Positions 8,870 through 16,838 of a stretch of 64,000 nt of DNA are shown here, one piece after another. Source of the stretch: Tepidamorphaceae bacterium (lineage in GTDB: Bacteria; Pseudomonadota; Alphaproteobacteria; Rhizobiales; JAKSCL01). The notes under the pieces were generated by a model. That model ran no database searches. It was not told the DNA's origin and was given only the letters and a program-made list of their open reading frames with translations. The DNA lies in assembly GCA_028289445.1 (NCBI GenBank), contig JANQPO010000016.1, positions 116,458 to 180,457 of the forward strand. Direction: 5' to 3'. Position numbers and translations under genes: made by a program. Position 1 is the first letter of the stretch; each line of letters begins with the position of its first letter.

Positions 8870-9769
8870 TCATCGGTTCGGCGGTCCGCCGCCAAGGTGT
8901 CGTATCGCGTCTCGGCCGGCCCGTGTCGCCTGTTCTAGGCAGTTCGCCAGAGGTGTATCGCCCAGCCAGGCGGCAAGGAAGCAGGCCAGGAATGCGTCTC
9001 CGGCGCCGGTTGTATCCACCGCAGGTTCAGACGGCGCAGCCGCGTGGGGCATCTGTTCCGATTCTTTTTCAAAGAGTTGCGCGCCGTTCTTGCCATCTTT
9101 GATGATCACCAGCGGATAGCATTCACTCAGCACCCTAAGCTGATCCTCTCGCGCCGCGTGACCTGTAAGCGCTGCGGCTTCGGCGGCATTCGGACAGATC
9201 AGCGTGGCGCGCCGTGTGGCGTCGAGGAACGTGTCGGCTCCCAAGTCCTTGATCAGGGTGACCGAGCCCGGATCGACGCTGACGGTCAGCCCACGTGCCG
9301 ATGCCTCTTGGATAAGTGCGCCGACGGCTTGTCGCGGGCCGGGCGCGGTCAGGGCATAGCCGGAGACATGCAGATGCTGACACTCGTCCAAGACATCGAT
9401 GGGCGCGTCGTCCGTCGAGAGAGCATCATTGGCGCCTCGATCGGTGAGAAAGCTGCGCTCGCCCGTCTGGTCCACGAGGCAGACCAATGTCCCGGTATGG
9501 CATGTGTGATCGGGTCCCAGGCGCGCCTCAACTCCGATCTCGGTAAGCTCTGTCGTCAGCCGCGCATGATCGGCCACCCCAACCCGACCGATGAGCCGCA
9601 CCGCTGCTCCTTGAAACACAAGCCATCTTGCCAGATTGGCGGCCGCCCCGCCGATGTGGGTTTCAATATGGGCCGGTGTATCGGCGTCGGCCGCGATCGA
9701 CGTGTTTAGCTTGACGATGATGTCGGTCATCACGTCGCCGATGACGATCACCGATGGCCTGCCGGTCAT
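8870..9769 (-). CDS. psuK: PfkB-family kinase, probable pseudouridine kinase
   Basis: Ribokinase-fold kinase of 299 residues: VIGDVMTDI at the start, glycine-rich THIGGAAANLARWL (about 37-50), and the C-terminal DTTGAGDAFLACFL signature with the catalytic Asp. Pseudouridine kinase makes pseudouridine-5'-phosphate. The substrate is assigned from context: its ATG overlaps the psuG stop by 4 nt (ATGA), the usual psuG-psuK pairing. Another nucleoside or sugar substrate cannot be excluded by sequence alone. Confidence 0.82.
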   Translation of the reverse strand: MTGRPSVIVIGDVMTDIIVKLNTSIAADADTPAHIETHIGGAAANLARWLVFQGAAVRLIGRVGVADHARLTTELTEIGVEARLGPDHTCHTGTLVCLVDQTGERSFLTDRGANDALSTDDAPIDVLDECQHLHVSGYALTAPGPRQAVGALIQEASARGLTVSVDPGSVTLIKDLGADTFLDATRRATLICPNAAEAAALTGHAAREDQLRVLSECYPLVIIKDGKNGAQLFEKESEQMPHAAAPSEPAVDTTGAGDAFLACFLAAWLGDTPLANCLEQATRAGRDAIRHLGGGPPNR

Positions 9770-10683
9770 CGGGGAGGTGTGCGCCGCAATTCGGCGAGCG
9801 CGACCGAGATTTCGGCCGCCAGCCGCGCGTTGTTCTTCACCAGGGCGATATTGGCGTCGAGGCTTCTTCCATCCGTGCGCTCAAAGAGGTGCTGCAAGAG
9901 GTAGGGCGTGACATCTTTACCGGATATCCCGCTTTGAGCGGCTTCGGCGACGGCGGTCTCGATGATTGTGGCGACCTCCTTGGTCTGGAGCGCATGGGCT
10001 TCCGGGATCGGATTCGCCACAACCACGCCGCCAGAGCCGTCTAAGACGAAATGCCGTTTGATCACGGCGGCAATCTGCTCAGGCTCTTCGTATCGATACT
10101 CAACCGGTTCGCCGCTTGAGCGCACATAAAACGCTGGAAAGTCATCGGTCCGATAGCCCAAGACCGGAACGCCCTTGGTCTCCAGCATTTCCAAGGTCTT
10201 CGGGATATCGAGGATCGACTTGGCGCCGGCGCAGACAACCGCGACTTGCGTTCGCGCCAACTCCACCAAGTCCGCGGAAATGTCGAAACTGTCTTCGGCG
10301 CCGCGGTGAACGCCGCCGATGCCACCGGTCGCAAAGATCGAGATCCCGACCATCTCGGCAATCTGCATCGTCGTTGCAACAGTCGTCCCCGCAGTTCCAC
10401 CGGCGACGGTCACCGCAGCGACATCCCGCCTGGACGCTTTCGCCGCCGCCGAGCCGATTCGCGCTAAACGTTCCAGGTCCTCAGGGGTGAGGCCGACGGC
10501 GAGACCGCCATCCAGAATGGCGATGGTTGCCGGTTGCGCGCCCCCTTCGCGCACGGCGGCTTCGACCGCGAGGGCGGTTTCGAAGTTCTGCGGAAAGGGC
10601 ATGCCGTGGGTGATGATCGTCGATTCCAACGCAACGACGGGCGCACCGGCCTCCAGGGCGCGCGCCACGCGCGGATCGATCAT
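9766..10683 (-). CDS. psuG: Pseudouridine-5'-phosphate glycosidase
   Basis: Cleaves the C-C glycosidic bond of pseudouridine 5'-phosphate to uracil and ribose 5-phosphate. The 305-residue protein is the expected length and has VALESTIITHGMPFPQN, ATIAILDGGLAVGLTPEDL, the catalytic-lysine region SRRDVAAVTVAGGTAGTTVATTM, IFATGGIGGVHRGAEDSFDISADL and the C-terminal NPIPEAHAL. ATG 10683 (MIDPRVARALEAG) is the family start; the longer in-frame reading to 10842 overlaps the racemase gene. Overlaps psuK by 4 nt and follows the racemase by 14 nt. Confidence 0.95.
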   Translation of the reverse strand: MIDPRVARALEAGAPVVALESTIITHGMPFPQNFETALAVEAAVREGGAQPATIAILDGGLAVGLTPEDLERLARIGSAAAKASRRDVAAVTVAGGTAGTTVATTMQIAEMVGISIFATGGIGGVHRGAEDSFDISADLVELARTQVAVVCAGAKSILDIPKTLEMLETKGVPVLGYRTDDFPAFYVRSSGEPVEYRYEEPEQIAAVIKRHFVLDGSGGVVVANPIPEAHALQTKEVATIIETAVAEAAQSGISGKDVTPYLLQHLFERTDGRSLDANIALVKNNARLAAEISVALAELRRTPPR

Positions 10684-10697
10684 GAGGGGTGGCCGGC

Positions 10698-11438
10698 TCA
10701 CGGCATCGATCCTGGATACGGCGATGGAAAACGCGTCGGCTGGAGGCCCGACTGGAACCAGCGCACGAAGCTTCCCATCGTGAAGACCGGAAGGTCGACT
10801 GCTGCGCGGATCGCGGCGGCATAGGGCATCATGTTGGTACACTCAAGCACCAGGGCGCCGAGATCTGGATGCTGCGCCACGAGCTGCTTCGCCGCCTCGA
10901 TATTGTCGTCGCGCGCCGCCTCGACATCGAGTTCAGGCTCATTGTTGAGGATGACGCGGGTGAATTCGCGGCCGCCCTCCGTCGATCCGACCGGCGTGCC
11001 CTCAGGAACACCCGCGCGCTCCAGATGGAGCGGCGTCATCGTCGAGCCCGAAATCGTCAAGATGCCTGTCTTCTTGCCATGCGGCAGAACCTGATTGACC
11101 AAGCTGACCTGCATAAGCGACGAGGTGGCGACGGGTACGGGAACGGCTGCGGCGATCTCGTCTTGGTAGATGGATAGGAAGCCGCAATTGGTCGTGATTC
11201 CGTCGACGCCGTCGGCGCACAACGCTTGCGCGCCTTCGATAAAGGCTTGAAGCAGGCCTTCGGCATTCCGCCGTACGACCCGATCCGGCGTTGCGTCGCG
11301 CACAATGCGGTAGTGAACCGGAAAGGGCCAGGTCTCGGCATTGCCCATATCGCCTGGAACGCGGGGGAACCGAGCATCGAGCATTAAGATGCCGATGCTG
11401 ACCCCGTAGATCGGCTTGCCACCCTTCGCGACAGTCAC
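10698..11438 (-). CDS. Asp/Glu/hydantoin racemase family protein
   Basis: The 246-residue protein has the two-cysteine plan of the Asp/Glu racemase superfamily: GITTNCGFLS (about residues 84-93) and ALVLECTNMMPY (about 195-206), each placing a Cys at a half-site, which supports racemase or isomerase chemistry. Start is GTG 11438, overlapping the GntR gene stop (GTGA). It is not the cell-wall MurI type, whose flanking motifs differ. Within a GntR-racemase-psuG-psuK operon and divergent from a D-amino-acid-oxidase-like gene and a TRAP transporter, an amino-acid or hydantoin-like substrate is plausible. Confidence 0.75.
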   Translation of the reverse strand: MTVAKGGKPIYGVSIGILMLDARFPRVPGDMGNAETWPFPVHYRIVRDATPDRVVRRNAEGLLQAFIEGAQALCADGVDGITTNCGFLSIYQDEIAAAVPVPVATSSLMQVSLVNQVLPHGKKTGILTISGSTMTPLHLERAGVPEGTPVGSTEGGREFTRVILNNEPELDVEAARDDNIEAAKQLVAQHPDLGALVLECTNMMPYAAAIRAAVDLPVFTMGSFVRWFQSGLQPTRFPSPYPGSMP

Positions 11439-12115
11439 GAGTGGCCCTCGTTTGGAACATAGAGCCGCGCAAAACCTTCCTTGACCGCAGCCACGATTTC
11501 CTCGCGCCGGCGGGCGATGTGGCGCGCCATGACGTGGGCTGCTGCATCGGGGTCGCGGTCAGCGAGCGCTGCCACGATTTCGGCGTGTTCGCTTTGGGTG
11601 TAAGGGCGTCGCGCTTCCATGTCGATCCAGCGCACAAAGCGGATACGTCCGTTGATGTTGTCGAGGAGACGAATGAGTTCCTGGTTGCCGGCGAGCGCTG
11701 CGATGCGCATGTGAAACTCCTCGTCGAGCGCCACCAGCTCCGGGGCGTCGCGTCCGCCGTCGTCGGGGCCTGTATCGTTCAAAAACTGGCCAAGTGCGTC
11801 GGTTCCGGCTGGGTCGGCACGGTTGGCCGCGAAGCGAACCGTCGCCGTTTCGATGGCGACGCGGGCTTCATAAAGATCGAGGATCTCCTCCGGGTTGAGC
11901 GCGCGGCAGAAAAAGCCCTGACCGGTCCGAAAGGTTAAATATCCTTCGGCAACCAGGCGGTTCAAAGCTTCACGCACAGGCGTTCGACTCGCACCAAGCT
12001 CGCGGGCGAGCGCACCTTCATTGATCCGCTCTCCCGGCTTGAGGCGAAAGCCCGCGGCCATCGTCTTCACTGCCGCATGGATACGGTCGACACTGCTGCG
12101 GCTCGTGTCACTCAT
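11435..12115 (-). CDS. GntR-family transcriptional regulator (FCD domain)
   Basis: The 226-residue regulator has an N-terminal winged helix (GERINEGALARELGASRTPVREALNRLVAEGYL, recognition helix SRTPVREAL) and an all-helical FCD ligand domain with EARVAIETATVRFAA and the metal-type His pattern (DEEFHMRIA, HAEIVAAL, HVMARHI). First gene of the operon with the racemase and psuGK. ATG 12115 is preferred; GTG 12127 is possible. The 10-bp palindrome TTGTATACAA at 12184-12193 fits the TNGTnnACNA operator form of FCD regulators and overlaps a plausible minus-strand -35, suggesting autoregulation. Confidence 0.88.
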   Translation of the reverse strand: MSDTSRSSVDRIHAAVKTMAAGFRLKPGERINEGALARELGASRTPVREALNRLVAEGYLTFRTGQGFFCRALNPEEILDLYEARVAIETATVRFAANRADPAGTDALGQFLNDTGPDDGGRDAPELVALDEEFHMRIAALAGNQELIRLLDNINGRIRFVRWIDMEARRPYTQSEHAEIVAALADRDPDAAAHVMARHIARRREEIVAAVKEGFARLYVPNEGHS

Positions 12116-12183
12116 ATGCACTCTCACTTTGACCGGCGGGCACCATAGCGGGTCGAGGGGGATTTATCACTTCGAATGCTGGC

Positions 12184-12193
12184 TTGTATACAA
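12184..12193. promoter_or_regulatory. Probable GntR/FCD operator TTGTATACAA
   Basis: Perfect 10-bp palindrome 69 bp upstream of the regulator start. Read on the minus strand, TTGTAT (12193-12188) followed by an 18-nt spacer and TGATAA (12169-12164) makes a plausible promoter with the operator on its -35, fitting repression of the GntR-racemase-psuGK operon. Confidence 0.55.
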
Positions 12194-12328
12194 ATTTGCA
12201 GCTTGCTACGGCTTTGAAGAGCGCGCGCGCCGGTGCAGTTCCACTGCGTTGGGATGGCTAAACACGCCGGATGTGCCAGTCGCTTCTGTGCGGAGGTCGG
12301 GGATCAGATGCAAGCAGATATTTTATAG

Positions 12329-12348
12329 ATAATTTATCGATAAATTAT
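12329..12348. promoter_or_regulatory. 20-bp perfect AT-rich palindrome, possible operator
   Basis: ATAATTTATCGATAAATTAT is a perfect inverted repeat centred on TCGA in otherwise GC-rich DNA. Its last base begins TTGACA (12348-12353), a consensus -35 hexamer reading towards the FAD oxidoreductase gene; no good -10 is seen at the expected distance. Could bind a regulator of the dadA-like/TRAP operon. Confidence 0.45.
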
Positions 12349-12564
12349 TGACATTGGATTTGATGAGTGGAACCATGGATCGAAAGGGAGCGTAACAACG
12401 GTGGATCAATCACCGCATAATTGCGCCTGGATCGCTATCGGTCTGGCCAGTTCGGCGCGGACGGTCGTCGGTGCATCGCGCCCTGCGAACCTCCTACGTA
12501 AACGCGCTCAGGCGAATCCTGTTGGTTGTGACACGCGTTCCGCCCATTGTCGCGGAACGGAGCC

Positions 12565-13806
12565 ATGACTTTGCCGGTTGTCGTCATCGGAGCGGGTATT
12601 GTCGGCGTTTCAGCCGCGATCTGGCTACAACGCGACGGTCATGACGTCGTCCTAGTGGATCGGCAAGAGCCAGGCGAAGGCGCGAGCTACGGCAATGCCG
12701 GCGTGTTGGCGTCCTGCTCGGTGGTTCCGATCACGGTTCCCGGTCTCTTTGCCAAAGCACCGCGTATGCTGCTCGATCCGGGTCAGCCCTTGTTTTTGAA
12801 GTGGTCCTACGTCCCGAAGCTTCTGCCGTGGCTGGCCCGTTATCTCAGCCATTGTCGACCGGAAGAGACCAAGCGCATCGCCGCCGCGCTCTATCATATC
12901 GTTGGCGACAGCCTGTCCGACCACCAAGCTTTGTCCGCGGGCACGGGCGCCGAGAAATGGCTCATCCCGTCGGACTATCTCTTCGCTTACCGGGACCGCG
13001 CTCACTATGAGAGCGATGCGTTCGCCTGGTCGTTGCGCCGGACCCACGGATTCACCTGGCAGGAACTTGAGGGCCAAGCGTTCGCGGACTACGATTCGAC
13101 ATATTCGGATGCCCTTCAGTTCGCGACCTGCCTGTCCGATCACGGTCGCATCGCCGATCCAGGCCAATATGTCAAAGACCTCGCGCGACACGTTGAGGCC
13201 AAGGGCGGCAAGGTCATCAAGGGTGAGGTGACCGATGTTGTGCAAGAGGGCGGTGCCGTCTGTGGCGCCCGCATCGGTGGCGAGACCATCGATTGCTCCT
13301 CGGTTGTGCTAGCCACTGGCGCCTGGTCCGGCCCGCTGGCCAAGGCCCTCGGCGTCGCCGTGCCGCTTGAGTCGGAGCGCGGTTACCACATGGAATTGTG
13401 GGAACCGAACCAAATGCCGCGATCGCCGGTCATGATCGCGTCTGGAAAGTTCGTGGCGACGCCCATGGATGGTCGCCTGCGGCTTGCGGGAATTGTCGAA
13501 TTCGGCGGTCTCGATGCGCCACCTTCAAAACAGCCGTTCAAACTCTTGATGAACAATATCCGCGCCGCCATGCCGAACCTGACCTGGAAGAAGGAGACGG
13601 AATGGATGGGCCATCGGCCAGCACCATCTGATTCCATTCCCGTCATTGGACCGGCACCGTCCGCGCCGAACGCCTATCTCGCGTTCGGGCACCATCACAT
13701 AGGTTTGACGGGCGGACCGAAGACAGGCCGCATGGTTGCCGACATGATTGCCGGGAGGCGAGCTAATTTCGACCTTGCACCATACAGTCCGGCACGCTTT
13801 TCTTAA
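12565..13806 (+). CDS. FAD-dependent D-amino-acid dehydrogenase-like oxidoreductase (DadA family)
   Basis: DAO-superfamily flavoenzyme of 413 residues that would oxidatively deaminate an amino acid or amine. The dinucleotide-binding motif VIGAGIVGVSAAIWL is at residues 6-20, followed by the FAD ribose-binding acid VLVDRQEPGEGASYGNAG; the C-terminal FAD motif is FGHHHIGLTGGPKTGRMVADMI. ATG 12565 has CGGAG 4 nt upstream; TTG 12547 would add six residues. A TRAP transporter follows with a 44-bp gap, so the oxidase probably acts on the imported compound. D-amino acids are the likely class. Confidence 0.85.
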   Translation: MTLPVVVIGAGIVGVSAAIWLQRDGHDVVLVDRQEPGEGASYGNAGVLASCSVVPITVPGLFAKAPRMLLDPGQPLFLKWSYVPKLLPWLARYLSHCRPEETKRIAAALYHIVGDSLSDHQALSAGTGAEKWLIPSDYLFAYRDRAHYESDAFAWSLRRTHGFTWQELEGQAFADYDSTYSDALQFATCLSDHGRIADPGQYVKDLARHVEAKGGKVIKGEVTDVVQEGGAVCGARIGGETIDCSSVVLATGAWSGPLAKALGVAVPLESERGYHMELWEPNQMPRSPVMIASGKFVATPMDGRLRLAGIVEFGGLDAPPSKQPFKLLMNNIRAAMPNLTWKKETEWMGHRPAPSDSIPVIGPAPSAPNAYLAFGHHHIGLTGGPKTGRMVADMIAGRRANFDLAPYSPARFS

Positions 13807-13850
13807 TGGACGCGGCAGTGACCGCCGATAAAAAGAGGGAGACCCCTGAA

Positions 13851-14840
13851 ATGATCCAATCGAAAATCACCAAGGCCGCGTTGATGGCGGGCACTGCCGT
13901 TGCCCTAGCCATGGGCGTGGCGCAGGCCGCCGAGAAATGGGATATGCCGATGGCCTATTCGGCGACGAATTTCCACTCCGCCACCGGCGCAGAGTTCGCC
14001 AAGTGCATCACGACCGGAACCGGCGGCGAGATCGAAGTTGTCACCCACCCCTCCGGTGCGCTGTTCAAAGGCGCCGACATCAAGCGGGCGGTTCAAACGG
14101 GCCAGGCGCCGATCGGTGAGCGGCTGCTCTCGGGTCACCAGAACGAGAACGCCGTCTTCGGTGTCGACTCCATCCCGTTCCTGGCGACCTCGTTCGAGGA
14201 CGCGGCGAAGCTTTGGGACGCCGCGAAGCCGACGATGACCAAGATCCTGGATGAGCAGAACCTCGTTCTTCTCTATTCGGTACCGTGGCCGCCCCAGGGC
14301 CTCTACTTCAAGAAAGAGGTGAATTCGGTCGCTGACATGAAGGGCATCAAGTTCCGCTCATACAACAACGCGACCTCCAGGCTTGCCGAACTGACGGGCA
14401 TGCTGCCGGTCACCATCGAAGCGGCCGAAATCAGTCAGGCGTTCGCGACCGGTGTCGCCGAATCGATGATCTCGTCCGGCTCGACCGGCTACGACCGCAA
14501 GGTTTGGGAGAGCTTGACCCATTTCTACGAAGTCGATGCCTGGCTGCCGCGCAACTACATCATGGTCAACAAAGACGTTTGGAACGGTGTCAGTGACGCC
14601 AACAAGAACGTCATCAAAGGGTGCGCCGAGCTGGCCGAATATGCCGGCACCTGGCGGGCGGTCGAGTACACGCAGTTCACTTTGAACGGGCTGCGCGCGG
14701 GTGGCATGACGGTCGGCCCGGCCGGCGACGGCCTGGTCGGCGAGCTGCGGGCCATCGGTGAGACGATGACCACTGAATGGCTGGAAGCCGCCGGCGATGA
14801 CGGCAAGGCCATCGTGGATGCCTTCAAGGCGGCTCAGTAA
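13851..14840 (+). CDS. dctP: TRAP transporter substrate-binding protein (DctP family)
   Basis: Periplasmic ligand-binding subunit of a Na+/H+-driven TRAP transporter. The 329-residue product has a Sec signal peptide (about 1-26, ending MGVAQAAEKW), then DctP features: GGEIEVVTHPSGALFKG, IKRAVQTGQAPIGE, and the substrate-carboxylate arginine segment MKGIKFRSYN. ATG 13851 has GAGGGAGA upstream and gives a clean signal peptide; the ATG at 13806 lacks a ribosome-binding site. Cotranscribed with the permease genes downstream, with an intervening stem-loop. Confidence 0.93.
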   Translation: MIQSKITKAALMAGTAVALAMGVAQAAEKWDMPMAYSATNFHSATGAEFAKCITTGTGGEIEVVTHPSGALFKGADIKRAVQTGQAPIGERLLSGHQNENAVFGVDSIPFLATSFEDAAKLWDAAKPTMTKILDEQNLVLLYSVPWPPQGLYFKKEVNSVADMKGIKFRSYNNATSRLAELTGMLPVTIEAAEISQAFATGVAESMISSGSTGYDRKVWESLTHFYEVDAWLPRNYIMVNKDVWNGVSDANKNVIKGCAELAEYAGTWRAVEYTQFTLNGLRAGGMTVGPAGDGLVGELRAIGETMTTEWLEAAGDDGKAIVDAFKAAQ

Positions 14841-14855
14841 CGAAAAAGCATGAAT

Positions 14856-14884
14856 GGGGCGCGGTCATCCGCGCCCCTTTCTTT
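14856..14884 (+). terminator. Strong stem-loop with T-rich tail between dctP and dctQ
   Basis: GGGGCGCGG (14856-14864), TCAT loop, CCGCGCCCC (14869-14877), then TTTCTTT. A 9-bp perfect stem with T-rich tail is a good partial terminator. Placed just after the binding-protein gene, it would give more binding protein than permease. Confidence 0.75.
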
Positions 14885-14925
14885 AGCCGCGCGGTCAAGA
14901 GCGGCGTTTGGATGAGGGGGACAGC

Positions 14926-15459
14926 GTGGCAACCTTGCGCTTGGTTCGGTCGGTTCTTGACCGGCTTTACACCGCCGGCGGCGTTGTCGCGGCGCTGTTT
15001 CTCATAGCGATCCTCATCCTCATCGTCTTGCAGATGCTGGCGCGCTGGACCGGCGAAGTGTTCCCCGGCGCTCCAGATTATGCCGGATACTGTATGGCGG
15101 CGGCGTCGTTCTTCGCGTTCGCCCACGCGCTCAATCACGGCGCACACATCCGCGTATCGATGTTGTTGAACGCGTTGCCGCAAAGGGCGCGCCGGTTCGC
15201 TGAGACCTGGTGTTTCGCAATCGGCTCGGCGTTGGCGTGGTATTTCGTCTACTACGCGGTCAAGACGGCCTACTGGTCTTGGAAGTTCAACGATGTCAGC
15301 CAGGGTCAGGACGCGACGCCGATCTGGATCCCGCAAATGGCGATGGTGATTGGCGCCATCCTGTTTGCCATCGCGTTGACGGATCACCTCATTCACGTCC
15401 TGTTCGTCGGCTCGCATCGGATCGAGGCCGATCTCGTCGACCAGAGCCACGGGGAGTAG
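14926..15459 (+). CDS. dctQ: TRAP transporter small permease (DctQ)
   Basis: Four-helix membrane subunit, 177 residues. Hydrophobic spans are visible near 16-38, 52-70, 88-112 and 132-153, with the DctQ hallmark HALNHGAHIRVSML between helices 2 and 3. GTG 14926 is chosen because GAGGGGG lies 5 nt upstream; the TTG at 14908 precedes that site. Ends 4 nt before dctM. Confidence 0.9.
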   Translation: MATLRLVRSVLDRLYTAGGVVAALFLIAILILIVLQMLARWTGEVFPGAPDYAGYCMAAASFFAFAHALNHGAHIRVSMLLNALPQRARRFAETWCFAIGSALAWYFVYYAVKTAYWSWKFNDVSQGQDATPIWIPQMAMVIGAILFAIALTDHLIHVLFVGSHRIEADLVDQSHGE

Positions 15460-15463
15460 GGCG

Positions 15464-16780
15464 ATGGCTGAATTCCAACTGGTCGCGATTTTCCTTTTCG
15501 TCCTGTTCCTCCTGCTGGGCACGGGCGTGTGGGTCGGTCTGGCGCTTTTGGGCGTCGCCTTCGTCGGCATGGAGCTTTTCACCTCTAGGCCGGCCGGCGA
15601 CGCGATGATCACGACGATCTGGTCGGCATCGTCCTCTTGGACACTCACCGCGCTGCCGCTGTTCATCTGGATGGGCGAAATCCTATTTCGGACGCGCCTG
15701 TCGGAGGACATGTTCAAGGGTCTGTCGCCCTGGATGGCGCGACTTCCTGGCGGCTTGGTCCACACCAACATCGTCGGCTGCACGGTCTTTGCCGCCGTTT
15801 CCGGCTCGTCCGCTGCGACCCTGACCACGGTTGGCAAGATGTCGATCCCGGAGCTACGCCGGCGCAACTATCCCGAGACCATGGTGATCGGCACATTGGC
15901 GGGTGCAGCGACGCTGGGGCTTATGATCCCGCCATCGCTGACCCTGATCGTCTATGGCGTGACGATCAATGAATCGATCACCAAGCTCTTCATGGCCGGC
16001 GTCCTCCCTGGCCTCGTCCTGGCGCTCATGTTCATGAGCTATGTCGCGATCTATTCCTTCGTCGGACGGGATTTCAATCCGGATCGCGAAGAGGGCATGT
16101 CCTTTTCCGAGAAGCTCAAGCGCTCGCGGTTTCTGATTCCCGTCCTCATGCTCATCACCGTCGTGATTGGGTCGATGTACACCGGCATTGCAACCGCGAC
16201 GGAGGCAGCGGCATTCGGCGTCATCGGTTCGCTGATCCTAGCGGCCGGTCAGGGATCTTTGAGTTGGAGCACGTTCACCGAAAGCTTGATGGGTGCGACA
16301 AGGACCTCGGCGATGATCGCGCTCATCCTAGCCGGCGCCGCGTTCTTGTCGCTGTCCATGGGCTTCACGGGACTGCCGCGCGCGCTGGCCGAGTTCATCG
16401 GCGCGATGGAACTCAGCCGCTTCGAACTCCTGATGGCGCTGCTCGTCTTCTACATCATAATCGGCTGTTTCCTGGACGGCATCTCGTCCGTGGTGCTGAC
16501 GATGGCCGTGGTCGAACCGATGATCCGTGCTGCCGGCATCGATCTCATCTGGTTCGGCATCTTCATCGTCGTCGTTGTCGAAATGGCGCAAATCACGCCC
16601 CCGATCGGGTTCAACCTGTTTGTGCTTCAGGGCATGACCCGTCACGAAATGGGGTTCATTGCCCGCGCCGCGATCCCGATGTTTTTGATCATGGTGTTGA
16701 TGGTGTTTGTGCTGATCGCGGTGCCGGAACTCGCGACCTGGCTGCCCGAAAACATGCGCCAGGGTCCGGCGGGAGGTTAA
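15464..16780 (+). CDS. dctM: TRAP transporter large permease (DctM)
   Basis: The 438-residue multi-spanning subunit forms the ion-coupled translocation path. Typical DctM features: VGLALLGVAFVGMELF at the start, ALPLFIWMGEILFRT, GCTVFAAVSGSSAATLTTVGKM (substrate/ion site loop), LGLMIPPSLTLIVYG, ATEAAAFGVIGSL and EMAQITPPIGFNLFVLQG. ATG 15464 follows GGGGAG. Substrate is unknown; the oxidase upstream hints at an amino acid or amine. Confidence 0.94.
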   Translation: MAEFQLVAIFLFVLFLLLGTGVWVGLALLGVAFVGMELFTSRPAGDAMITTIWSASSSWTLTALPLFIWMGEILFRTRLSEDMFKGLSPWMARLPGGLVHTNIVGCTVFAAVSGSSAATLTTVGKMSIPELRRRNYPETMVIGTLAGAATLGLMIPPSLTLIVYGVTINESITKLFMAGVLPGLVLALMFMSYVAIYSFVGRDFNPDREEGMSFSEKLKRSRFLIPVLMLITVVIGSMYTGIATATEAAAFGVIGSLILAAGQGSLSWSTFTESLMGATRTSAMIALILAGAAFLSLSMGFTGLPRALAEFIGAMELSRFELLMALLVFYIIIGCFLDGISSVVLTMAVVEPMIRAAGIDLIWFGIFIVVVVEMAQITPPIGFNLFVLQGMTRHEMGFIARAAIPMFLIMVLMVFVLIAVPELATWLPENMRQGPAGG

Positions 16781-16838
16781 CGGCGTCAAGCCGGTCGATC
16801 TCGACAGAACGATCTGAGAAGCGCTAAAGACCGCGGAC

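Larger units (their letters stand above)
12116..12564. other. 449-bp divergent intergenic region between the GntR operon and the dadA-like/TRAP operon
   Basis: Holds the GntR-type palindrome at 12184-12193, an AT-rich 20-bp perfect palindrome at 12329-12348, and a TTGACA hexamer at 12348-12353 overlapping the end of that palindrome. A GTG-started reading frame of 55 codons (12401-12568) with GGGAG 10 nt upstream ends overlapping the ATG of the next gene; it resembles nothing I know and may be chance. No RNA gene is recognisable. Confidence 0.6.

Noticed and set aside
10698..11438. MurI glutamate racemase
   Set aside because: Cysteine motifs NCGFLS and ECTNMM fit the hydantoin/Asp racemase class rather than MurI, and the operon is catabolic.
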